This document shows positions 1-6,093 of a stretch of 15,739 nucleotides of DNA, in pieces (position 1 is the first letter of the stretch; every line of letters starts with the position of its first letter). Made by a program: the position numbers and the translations under genes. The notes beneath the pieces are model-generated. The model saw only the letters and a program-made list of their open reading frames with translations. It ran no database searches and was not told where the DNA came from. Origin of the DNA: UBA1189 sp964570685 (GTDB lineage: Bacteria > Bacteroidota > Bacteroidia > Bacteroidales > Bacteroidaceae); contig CAZMZC010000062.1 in the NCBI GenBank assembly GCA_964570685.1, forward strand, positions 1 through 15,739. Direction: 5' to 3'.

Positions 1-1821
1 AGAATCGCTCAGTCGAATCTCTCCTCCACCTATTATCGACATTGTTCCATTGTCTTTCACAATCGTGTTTCCATGAATAATAGTTCCACCATCAATGACA
101 AGTTCACCACCACTCTCAACTATTATAGATGAAGTAGGATATTTCTTTACATCAGCCGAAACCGTCAACTTTCCACCACTGACAATACGTACATTGTTAT
201 AGACATAATTATCCTCATTCCACACTGTATCCGCATTAATTACGATATCTGGGTAAGATGCCAATGATATGTTTTCTAAATTTCCAAACGCGTCAAGTGC
301 ACCATATAAAGGATTGGAATCATCGCCGTCAGCCTTCTCCTGCGCCCAAGAAGGGACATTCTCAGGTTTTTCGCCAATTCCCCAGAAATAGTAACCGTCA
401 TTGTCAGCATCTTCTACTATAATATCACTATCATCATAGTTAGGACTTACGACACCTCCCCTTATGGAACATGTGTTCCTATCCACCATCCAAGAGACAC
501 CAAGAGTAACATATCCGTAACCTTCATCTCCCCATGATTCCCCGTAGCTGTTTTTTATCAGCCAAGCCGTCGTTCCTATTAGAGCGCTATTTTCTTTTAA
601 CACTATACGTTCCTTTGAACGATTATAGACACAATCACCCGCCTTTAACACCTTATACCCAGCAAGAACTACAGCATGTCGCCATGTAGAAAAACCGACT
701 GTCATTGGAGATTTCATAAGAAGCAATTTTAGACTTCCCTCATTTTTATTAACAAAGGTTCGATAACTACCAATCTTAATTCGCTCATCTGAATTGGTTG
801 GTTTATCATCACAATTTCCATCAGCCTCTATATATGCGTAACTTTGCTCATCAATAACACCTTTATCTATAATATAATCTAATGCCTCATCAATTATACC
901 TCCAGCACAACCATTGTTCAAATCATTACACGACACTAGTTCTTGTTCAGATAAATCCAGATTTAACAAATCATTATAATATAAATTAGCATATGCTTCT
1001 ACCGCCCCTATAGTTGAAAAAGCCCAACAAGATCCACACAGCCCTTGATTTTTAACAGAAGTCATCCAATTTTTGCCGTGACGATTACGCCAGTCCCATT
1101 CCGAGGCATAGGAAGTTGGGGCGTCAGTTTCGCTCAATGTGGAAATGGTATTGTCCACACTTGTACACTCGTAATCTGGCATTACAAAGATACCTCCTAC
1201 ATAATATTCAAAACCACCTAGATTGGGGACTTCACCACCGAACAGAGCCTTCTTTTCCTCAAAGGTCAATCGTGAAACAGATGTTTCACCAGCCACCCAT
1301 GGCATTTCCCTTTCTTCGAGTTCTTCATTTAACTTGTTTATATAATACGAACTTGTAGAGTTTAGGACAGAATCTTGCAGTGAAGGTGCAAATAAGACAG
1401 GCTCTGTAGATAAGTTTATCTTATCCAATCGAAGAGTCGCATTTATTATTGTAATATTCAATTGCGTTGCTGTCACATTATCTAATACAGCGGTCTCAAA
1501 AGCCATATTATCAAACACAACAATAGAACTATCTGCCAACAAAGGGTAAACTTCATACACCAATAATTCCGTATTGTATTCATCTTGTAATGTTATACGC
1601 ACAAGACTATTGGATGTGTGAGAAAGCGTTGCACATCCTGAAACTGAAATTCCAGAAATGGAGGATGGAATATTCAGTTCAACAATAGTGTCATTTTGAG
1701 CAATAATGTTTAGATTGTCATACACTAAATCAATATTGCTAGGTGGTAAAATCAAATTACTTTGACCTTTTACGCCAACGATTAATATGATAGTACACAA
1801 GAAACCATATAACCTTTTCAT
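1..1821 (-). CDS. Papain-family (C1A) cysteine protease, secreted, C-terminus beyond window
   Basis: The frame is open for 607 codons from the ATG at 1821 to the window edge, so the C-terminus is missing. Residues 1-20 form a signal peptide ending near VKGQS. Residues about 150-190 resemble the end of an I29-type inhibitory propeptide (LTFEEKKALFGG). The catalytic domain follows. The oxyanion Gln259 and catalytic Cys265 lie in QGLCGSCWAFS, His382 in WRHAVVLAGY and Asn424 in IKNSYGESWGDEGYGYV; LSEQELVSC and NNGCAGG are also typical of C1A. All catalytic residues are present, so the enzyme should be an active endopeptidase. After the domain come a DxDNDGYY/DGDDSNP linker seen in Bacteroidetes surface proteins and beta-solenoid-like repeats (VxSGGxLxV). 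Export is probable, possibly by type IX secretion given the upstream neighbour, but any sorting domain would lie outside the window. It starts 17 bp after the S74 gene and is probably cotranscribed with it. Confidence 0.9.
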   Translation of the reverse strand, partial: MKRLYGFLCTIILIVGVKGQSNLILPPSNIDLVYDNLNIIAQNDTIVELNIPSSISGISVSGCATLSHTSNSLVRITLQDEYNTELLVYEVYPLLADSSIVVFDNMAFETAVLDNVTATQLNITIINATLRLDKINLSTEPVLFAPSLQDSVLNSTSSYYINKLNEELEEREMPWVAGETSVSRLTFEEKKALFGGEVPNLGGFEYYVGGIFVMPDYECTSVDNTISTLSETDAPTSYASEWDWRNRHGKNWMTSVKNQGLCGSCWAFSTIGAVEAYANLYYNDLLNLDLSEQELVSCNDLNNGCAGGIIDEALDYIIDKGVIDEQSYAYIEADGNCDDKPTNSDERIKIGSYRTFVNKNEGSLKLLLMKSPMTVGFSTWRHAVVLAGYKVLKAGDCVYNRSKERIVLKENSALIGTTAWLIKNSYGESWGDEGYGYVTLGVSWMVDRNTCSIRGGVVSPNYDDSDIIVEDADNDGYYFWGIGEKPENVPSWAQEKADGDDSNPLYGALDAFGNLENISLASYPDIVINADTVWNEDNYVYNNVRIVSGGKLTVSADVKKYPTSSIIVESGGELVIDGGTIIHGNTIVKDNGTMSIIGGGEIRLSDS

Positions 1822-1838
1822 AAAAATGGCATTTAGCA

Positions 1839-3146
1839 TTATTTCGTTAATATCATTCTCTTTGTATCAATCACCTGACCATCGGCAATAAGGGCATATA
1901 GATACATACCGGCTTCCAGACTATGGCCTGCGATAGTAATGCTTGTGGCACCGCGCTCCGTGATGGGGTAGGTGTCAATCTGCTTACCATTCATATCATA
2001 GATGTAAAGGTCGGCTTTTACAACGTCCTCTGCCACATCACATTCGATGAGTGTACTCTCTGTAAAGGGGTTGGGGGTATTCTGATAGAGCGTAGTCACT
2101 ACAGCATCAATGTCAGTAACATTGGTATTGCGTGCTTGTGCCTTCATGATGGGAGCATTACCATTCTCGTATTGCTCAACTTTGGCATTCAGTTCCTGGA
2201 TGGAGCAAATCAGAAGAGGTATTATCTCGGTATAGTTAATAGCCAAGTAACCATCTTGACTTTCGGTTACAAGGTTAGGATATATCTCTTTCAATTCTTG
2301 TGCAATAAGGCCATAATGCTTATTCTTTATGTTCGGGGACGCTTCATCGTGCCAAAAAGCACGTCCTTTGTCTTTTTTCTTTCGTTCTGCTATTTCTTGT
2401 TTTGAAACGCCACGCGCTATAAGTTCGGCCTCACGAGCAGCTTCGTCTGCTTTGTCCTGCTCTGTAACATTTGTTTCGAACTCACGCTGTTTCAGATTGT
2501 ATTCAACAACATTCATGTTCATCACCTTATTCAAGCAAGCGTCAGAATTAGATAACGAACGTATATTTTCTTTTAAGCGATAATCTGATGATTGCACCAC
2601 AGAAGTGGCTGTTAACGTACCCACAACGCGCGTATCACCATAGAAGAAACCTGCGTAAGCACCTGGTATACTTGGAAATTCCGTACTCATAGCAGTAGAT
2701 GTACTACCAAACACACCAGCACCATTCTTCGTTGTGTTTAATCTACCATATACACCATAATTATATCCATTGTTTGATGTTGAAACCAGTCCATAAACTC
2801 CGATTGCTTTAGTTGTGCCACCGCCTGCACCTCCAACACTTCCGCTTATTGCATAATTCGTTACGTTGGGAGTATAATATACTGCGGAGCTTATTCCATA
2901 GCTGTTTTGAGATGAAATTGAAGAATGGTGATTTACCCCTAGATTAGAAGAAGCGGTAGGAGAAGTTAATGAATATAAAGTATACGAAGAGTTACCTGGA
3001 CTATTTATAGCAATAGCAGAAGACAGGGTATCGCTACCACTCAAATTTCCTATTCCAACTTTCCCATTTTGGTCCACCAATAATTGCGCATTAGCCATGC
3101 TAAAACATGATGCTATTATAAGCATCGTAATAAATGTCTTTTTCAT
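1839..3146 (-). CDS. Peptidase S74 intramolecular chaperone protein with type IX sorting domain
   Basis: 435 aa. Residues 1-20 are a signal peptide (ending MANA/Q). Residues 21-180 contain a KVGIG start and YGVYG/GVYG/GVFG repeats, typical of trimeric fibre-like proteins that carry this chaperone. Residues 186-325 match the S74 chaperone. It begins SSDYRLKENI, with Ser187 and Lys192 at the spacing expected for the self-cleaving Ser-Lys dyad, and continues with HYGLIAQELKEIYP and AINYTEIIPLLICSIQEL. Residues about 219-275 are a highly charged insertion splitting the domain. Residues 354-435 (YQNTPNPFTESTLI ... GMYLYALIADG) are a type A C-terminal sorting domain of type IX secretion. The protein is therefore expected at the cell surface. 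Known family members self-cleave before the Ser; whether this one does is inference. It lies between the DUF3244 gene and the cysteine protease, in one transcription direction. Confidence 0.85.
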   Translation of the reverse strand: MKKTFITMLIIASCFSMANAQLLVDQNGKVGIGNLSGSDTLSSAIAINSPGNSSYTLYSLTSPTASSNLGVNHHSSISSQNSYGISSAVYYTPNVTNYAISGSVGGAGGGTTKAIGVYGLVSTSNNGYNYGVYGRLNTTKNGAGVFGSTSTAMSTEFPSIPGAYAGFFYGDTRVVGTLTATSVVQSSDYRLKENIRSLSNSDACLNKVMNMNVVEYNLKQREFETNVTEQDKADEAAREAELIARGVSKQEIAERKKKDKGRAFWHDEASPNIKNKHYGLIAQELKEIYPNLVTESQDGYLAINYTEIIPLLICSIQELNAKVEQYENGNAPIMKAQARNTNVTDIDAVVTTLYQNTPNPFTESTLIECDVAEDVVKADLYIYDMNGKQIDTYPITERGATSITIAGHSLEAGMYLYALIADGQVIDTKRMILTK

Positions 3147-3182
3147 AATCGTATGTATTTTAAAGTCAGCAAATAGAAATTT

Positions 3183-3215
3183 CCCATTTTCCCCGATGAA
3201 AACGGGGAAAATGGG
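3183..3215 (-). terminator. Strong intercistronic hairpin after the DUF3244 gene
   Basis: A perfect 13-bp stem (3183-3195 with 3203-3215) and a 7-base loop lie 14 bases past the DUF3244 stop codon on the minus strand. The downstream sequence is A/T-rich (AAATTTCTATTTG) but is not a clean U-tract. It may be a partial terminator or an mRNA-stabilising stem that lowers expression of the S74 and protease genes. No good promoter is visible between the hairpin and the S74 start. Confidence 0.5.
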
Positions 3216-3229
3216 GGAAAAGCGTATAA

Positions 3230-3583
3230 TTAATCTGCTATCTCAAACTCTCCTACATATTCGTAGTACTCGTCCTCGATACGTAGATAGTAACGGTCCT
3301 CGGATAGTTGCGGAAGGGTGATAGTAACCTCGTGAGCAGTATATGTGCCTACATATACTACTGAACCCGAAGCATCAGTGACAGTGATACTGAAATCTGT
3401 ATCGTCAGCAAAGTTGATTGTCAGCACCTTCCCGTCGATAGTAGCTGTGGGCAACATGATTACGGTACGTGAACCGCCATCGGGAGTACCTTTCCCTATA
3501 CTCAGAGGTATGTCGTTGCTCTGAGCATTAGCATAACATACGCATAGCAGCGATGTCAAGCATGCAAGTAATAGCTTTCTCAT
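3230..3583 (-). CDS. DUF3244-type small secreted protein
   Basis: 117 aa. Residues 1-20 are a classical signal peptide (MRKLLLACLTSLLCVCYANA) with cleavage before QS. The remainder is a short beta-rich domain: a VIMLPTATIDGKVLTINF stretch, then TDASGSVVYVGTY and RYYLRIEDEYYEYVGEFEI. This pattern matches DUF3244 proteins, Bacteroidales-specific secreted proteins with an immunoglobulin-like fold and no known enzymatic role. In Bacteroidales such genes often sit next to secreted cysteine proteases, and a role as a propeptide-like inhibitor or accessory factor has been considered, but nothing here proves that. It is the first gene of the minus-strand group that continues with the S74 protein and the papain-like protease. 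A TAnnTTTG element lies 26 bp upstream of the ATG. Confidence 0.75.
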   Translation of the reverse strand: MRKLLLACLTSLLCVCYANAQSNDIPLSIGKGTPDGGSRTVIMLPTATIDGKVLTINFADDTDFSITVTDASGSVVYVGTYTAHEVTITLPQLSEDRYYLRIEDEYYEYVGEFEIAD

Positions 3584-3608
3584 ATCTTTGTGGTATTAGA
3601 GTTTGCCA

Positions 3609-3616
3609 CAAATATA
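3609..3616 (-). promoter_or_regulatory. Probable -7 element for the DUF3244-S74-protease group
   Basis: On the minus strand TATATTTG matches the Bacteroidales -7 consensus TAnnTTTG exactly, 26 bp before the DUF3244 ATG. At the expected distance upstream I see no good TTG/TTTG -33 element, which would fit an activator-dependent promoter. Confidence 0.5.
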
Positions 3617-3646
3617 CGTTGAAAATCCTATCAGCTTGTATATAGA

Positions 3647-3669
3647 TGCGTCCCAAAGTGCGTCCCAAA
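3647..3669 (-). repeat. Tandem 11-bp direct repeat upstream of the DUF3244 promoter
   Basis: On the minus strand TTTGGGACGCA occurs twice, at 3659-3669 and 3647-3657, with a period of 12 bp. The copies lie about 30-60 bp upstream of the TATATTTG element, the usual place for activator sites. No binding protein can be assigned from sequence. Confidence 0.5.
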
Positions 3670-3681
3670 ATGTACGTTGGG

Positions 3682-3701
3682 CACAAACATAGGAGTTTGT
3701 G
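3682..3701 (-). terminator. Weak hairpin past the TPR regulator stop codon
   Basis: A 7-bp stem (CACAAAC at 3682-3688 with GTTTGTG at 3695-3701) and a 6-base loop begin 5 bases after the stop of the TPR gene on the minus strand. There is no clear U-tract, so terminator function is doubtful. Confidence 0.3.
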
Positions 3702-3705
3702 GTTA

Positions 3706-4845
3706 TTATTTCTCCTTTTCACCAAGGAAAATGTGATAAATGTCTTCAGGGAGTTTCTCTCTTATTCGCGCCTTATTGTTTCGCAGTCCACTTTCTGTGC
3801 GGAGCAGCAAGGCGGCTATCAATCGGGTAGAATATCCCATAGACTTGAGGATGCAGTAGAGATGTTCATTCTCATTCAGCTTCGGACCCGCTTGGCGGAG
3901 ATCATCTATCACATCCATGAAGGCAACCTTGATTTCACTTTTTGCTGCTTGGCGCTCTTCGGCACTAAATTCGGGGGTACGTTCCTTGTTCTTCTTTTGC
4001 ATATTGCTACAAGAAGAGGTCTCGGAATACAATTTAGTACACATTGCAAGGTCTAATGCCATATGTTCGGCGAGCGTGGTACACGTGTCTATAGACACTA
4101 TTTTATTAGATGGAGGCGATACCGACTCCCATAGCTTGACCTTATTGGCACGCAATTTGTTTATCAGCGATATGTACCGCGACTTTCTGCGACGGTCTAT
4201 GTCGATGGCAAACAATATGACAATGGCAATAAAGAGGATGACTCCTATAGCGATTATAAATATCCAACGGATGTGTTCGGTTTTCAACTCCTGTTTTATG
4301 AGTGCTATAGAGTGATCGCTGAGAATGCCGTTTATCTCAGTGAGTCGACGTTGCTTATGGATGGAATCCAAAAGTATGGTATATTGAGAAAGGTGGTAGT
4401 CGACGGAATCGGAGGGGAAGCCCATGTGATGGGACAAGAAAATCATACGGTAATGATTGCGGCATGCTGTATGAAGTTCGGGTAAACATGACAACGAACG
4501 CATGGTGTATATGTAGGAGGAATCAAGAATACCTCTATTCATATAGATGTCTGCACGAACACAATAGTTTGCACTCAAATCATTGGAGTTAGGCTCCAAA
4601 CTTATCTCCTTGTCCAGATATTCCATTGACAGGTCATAGTTCTCCCGTATATAACACTCACTCTTGGCTAAGTGGAGATAGGCGCGTGGGACTATCAATG
4701 AGGCTGAATGTCTATTGGCAATTACTGATGAGAAGCAATCGTTGGACTCTCTGTGTTGTTCCCCATACAGATATATCAGTCCTATGTAGTAATCGCAATA
4801 TCCTACTGTAGCAGAATCACTTTTGAACACTGCCACTGTTTGCAC
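3706..4845 (-). CDS. TPR/transmembrane regulator, C-terminal portion (frame-split)
   Basis: The frame can begin at a GTG at 4845 and gives 379 aa. Residues 1-160 hold helix-turn-helix TPR-like repeats (YCDYYIGLIYLYGE, AYLHLAKSECYI, SANYCVRADIYMNRG). Residues 194-216 are one transmembrane helix (WIFIIAIGVILFIAIVILFAI), followed by a basic RRRK stop-transfer and a probable coiled segment. Residues about 320-366 (LNENEHLYCILKSMGYSTRLIAALL... followed by RNNKARIREKL) resemble the LuxR-like helix-turn-helix at the end of Bacteroidales TPR regulators. Such proteins are normally one polypeptide with an N-terminal lipoprotein signal. Here that N-terminus is in the next frame (4803-5336), overlapping by 43 bp. 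A one-base loss near 4820-4850, or a sequencing error, is the simplest explanation. It probably controls the secreted-protein genes downstream. Confidence 0.7.
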   Translation of the reverse strand: MQTVAVFKSDSATVGYCDYYIGLIYLYGEQHRESNDCFSSVIANRHSASLIVPRAYLHLAKSECYIRENYDLSMEYLDKEISLEPNSNDLSANYCVRADIYMNRGILDSSYIYTMRSLSCLPELHTACRNHYRMIFLSHHMGFPSDSVDYHLSQYTILLDSIHKQRRLTEINGILSDHSIALIKQELKTEHIRWIFIIAIGVILFIAIVILFAIDIDRRRKSRYISLINKLRANKVKLWESVSPPSNKIVSIDTCTTLAEHMALDLAMCTKLYSETSSCSNMQKKNKERTPEFSAEERQAAKSEIKVAFMDVIDDLRQAGPKLNENEHLYCILKSMGYSTRLIAALLLRTESGLRNNKARIREKLPEDIYHIFLGEKEK

Positions 4846-5336
4846 TGGCGGAAAGAGGAGAGGGCATCATCAAGCATACGGCGATTGAGGTAGTGACGCC
4901 CCAAATTCTGATGACACAACGCATAATACCTTACCGTGGTATCGGGAAAGAGGCTCTGCGCCTGTAGGTAAGCATCCACGGCTGCGGCATCGTACTTCAG
5001 CTCGGTATACACGCAGCCCAAGGAGTACCAGGCCATGGCCGCGCGGTAGCTCTTCCTATTCCTATTATAATAGGTGGTGGCGTAGCGGATGAGGGTGTCG
5101 GTGGTGAGGGGCACATAACACTTGTAGTCGGCCTGCGTGCGCAGTATGGCATAGAGCGCCCGTGCCTCGCCATCGAGCGTAGCGAGGGGGATGCTGTCGA
5201 GCGCGAGGCGCACGGCATCGGGCGCAGTGTCGAGCTGCGCCTCCAACTGCTCCAGCTGGCGCATGTGGCCATGCCCACCACACCCTACGCAGAGGATGGC
5301 AAGGAGCAGCAGGTATGTTACGGTGCGGAGCTTCAT
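4803..5336 (-). CDS. TPR lipoprotein, N-terminal portion of the same regulator (frame-split)
   Basis: 177 aa. The start MKLRTVTYLLLLAILCVGCGG is a lipoprotein signal with the likely lipidated Cys19. TPR-type helices follow: AMAWYSLGCVYTELKYDAAAVDAYLQAQSLFPD and ALCHQNLGRHYLNRRMLDDALSSFRQ. The end (CKQWQCSKVILLQ) no longer looks like a TPR. At exactly this point the overlapping frame resumes TPR sequence (AVFKSDSATVGYCDYY). Moving from this frame to the next needs a -1 shift. I see no canonical X XXY YYZ slippery heptamer in the overlap, so programmed frameshifting is not supported. Most likely this is the N-terminal third of one roughly 550-residue membrane regulator broken by a frameshift. 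Confidence 0.7.
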   Translation of the reverse strand: MKLRTVTYLLLLAILCVGCGGHGHMRQLEQLEAQLDTAPDAVRLALDSIPLATLDGEARALYAILRTQADYKCYVPLTTDTLIRYATTYYNRNRKSYRAAMAWYSLGCVYTELKYDAAAVDAYLQAQSLFPDTTVRYYALCHQNLGRHYLNRRMLDDALSSFRQCKQWQCSKVILLQ

Positions 5337-5340
5337 GGTG

Positions 5341-5372
5341 CGAAGGTACGAATAATTGTGGAAAGTGAGAAA
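5341..5372 (-). promoter_or_regulatory. Possible proximal promoter of the TPR gene
   Basis: On the minus strand TTTC (5369-5372), 20 bp, then TACCTTCG (5341-5348) is a degenerate Bacteroidales promoter. It would start transcription almost at the ATG (5336), giving a nearly leaderless message. Weak support. Confidence 0.3.
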
Positions 5373-5437
5373 TAAATTACCATTCCCCGATGAAATCGGC
5401 GTTTTTTAGAAGGAACGCACGCGCGATATGGGCTTCG

Positions 5438-5478
5438 GCAGGTGAAAAAAGTTTATTTTTGGGGTGGCAATGGCAGCG
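5438..5478 (+). repeat. Left copy of the 41-bp inverted repeat
   Basis: Begins GCAGGTGAAAAAAG and ends TGGCAATGGCAGCG. It matches the reverse complement of 7615-7655 at 39 of 41 positions. Just inside it lies a small hairpin (AGCGG-ATG-CCGCT, 5474-5486), so arm plus hairpin resembles a REP unit. Confidence 0.85.
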
Positions 5479-5550
5479 GATGCCGCTTTTCTTTGTCTTT
5501 TTTGCCGTTCGGGTATCCCCTTTATTTCTAATGGTTTGCAATCGGCGCTC

Positions 5551-5634
5551 ACGCCACCGCGGTGGCGTGTATCTGTCACCGCGGTGACGTGCTCGCGCCA
5601 CCGCGGTGGCGCCAAAACGTCACCGCGATGGCGT
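5551..5634. repeat. Four palindromes on an exact 22-bp period
   Basis: Core CACCGCGGTG occurs at 5555, 5577 and 5599, and CACCGCGATG at 5621, always 22 bp apart. Copies 1 (5551-5568) and 3 (5595-5612) are perfect 18-bp palindromes with GC/GC flanks. Copy 2 (5575-5588) is a perfect 14-bp palindrome with GT/AC flanks. Copy 4 (5617-5634) is degenerate. The spacing of two helical turns places all sites on one DNA face, as expected for a dimeric protein binding cooperatively. Confidence 0.9.
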
Positions 5635-5654
5635 GCGCTTTTTTCTTTGCCCTA

Positions 5655-5685
5655 CAAAGATAATCAATAGTGCCGAGCCGCGCAA
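5655..5685 (-). promoter_or_regulatory. Minus-strand promoter reading toward the TPR gene
   Basis: On the minus strand TTG (5683-5685) is followed after 20 bp by TATCTTTG (5655-5662), an exact Bacteroidales -33/-7 pair. Predicted start is near 5649. The transcript would cross all four palindromes and the left inverted repeat, giving a leader of about 310 bases before the TPR ATG at 5336. Confidence 0.6.
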
Positions 5686-5727
5686 TAGGAGGCTCCTGAA
5701 ATATCACGTTTTCAGGGCGGTAGGGGT

Positions 5728-5759
5728 ATTGACTTCGGGGTTTTGGTGTTGTAACTTTG
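5728..5759 (+). promoter_or_regulatory. Plus-strand promoter upstream of the VirE-like gene
   Basis: ATTG (5728-5731), 20 bp, then TAACTTTG (5752-5759) followed by C matches the Bacteroidales consensus closely. Predicted start is near 5766, giving a leader of about 325 bases that includes two hairpins and two repeat arrays before the start codon at 6094. Confidence 0.65.
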
Positions 5760-5786
5760 CTGTAGAAATGAGGCTTGACACCCTCT

Positions 5787-5828
5787 CGAGCTATTCATAC
5801 AAATAGCTCGGAATATCATCCGATATTC
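5787..5828 (+). other. Two adjacent hairpins in the VirE leader
   Basis: CGAGCTATT (5787-5795) pairs with AATAGCTCG (5802-5810), a 9-bp stem with a 6-base loop. Immediately after it GAATATC (5811-5817) pairs with GATATTC (5822-5828), with a 4-base loop. They start about 20 bases after the predicted transcript start and could be a leader attenuator or a 5' stabiliser. Confidence 0.5.
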
Positions 5829-5912
5829 TTTCTACAGCGACATCGCTAACGCTCGGCATAGATAAACAAGTTTCTCTCTGCTCTCGCTGAATCGCGATGG
5901 TGCACCGTGAAA

Positions 5913-5988
5913 GGGTTAGGGATTAGCGGTGAGAGGTTAGTGGTGAGTGGTGAGTGGGTTAGTGGTGAGCGGGTTAGTGGTGAGTGGT
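5913..5988 (+). repeat. Heptamer array GTKAGYG, upstream
   Basis: About nine copies of GTGAGTG/GTTAGTG/GTGAGCG, some separated by one extra G. The same heptamer occurs on the opposite strand downstream of the gene (7564-7603), mirroring this array. Confidence 0.75.
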
Positions 5989-5990
5989 TG

Positions 5991-6059
5991 CCTTAACTTC
6001 CTTAATCGACCTTAACCGCCATTAATCACCCTTAATCGCCCTTAAGGAACCTTAGACAA
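5991..6059 (+). repeat. Seven-unit 10-bp array CCTTAATCGC
   Basis: Units start at 5991 (9 bp), 6000, 6010, 6020, 6030, 6040 and 6050. Each begins CCTTAA or a one- or two-base variant (CATTAA, CCTTAG). The period is one helical turn. The array ends 35 bp before the ATG at 6094, in the position of an iteron or operator cluster. Confidence 0.8.
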
Positions 6060-6093
6060 TAAATAAACAAACAACTATATATACCTATTTATT

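Larger units (their letters stand above)
5337..6093. other. Repeat-rich intergenic region with divergent promoters
   Basis: No convincing protein gene lies in this 757-bp gap. It holds, in order: a weak TPR-gene promoter, a short hairpin followed by T6 (5387-5407), the left 41-bp inverted repeat, four palindromes at 22-bp spacing, a minus-strand promoter, a plus-strand promoter, two tandem hairpins, a heptamer array and a 10-bp array that ends 35 bp before the VirE-like start codon. Each is listed separately. Confidence 0.8.

Noticed and set aside
4803..4845. Programmed -1 ribosomal frameshifting in the TPR gene
   Set aside because: The overlap contains no canonical slippery heptamer in the upstream frame and no obvious downstream pseudoknot; mutation or sequencing error is simpler.
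5387..5407. Intrinsic terminator on the plus strand (CCGAT-GAA-ATCGG then T6)
   Set aside because: The stem is only 5 bp and no plus-strand transcript is expected to arrive there. It shares TTCCCCGATGAAA with the hairpin at 3183-3215, so it may simply be a small repeat.
5551..5634. CRISPR array
   Set aside because: The period is 22 bp with 4-8 bp between palindromes, there are no unique spacers and no cas genes are nearby.
5377..5806. Several overlapping open frames across the palindrome array
   Set aside because: They are low-complexity, Arg/Pro-rich readings of GC-rich repeats on both strands, with no domain-like pattern and no start context.
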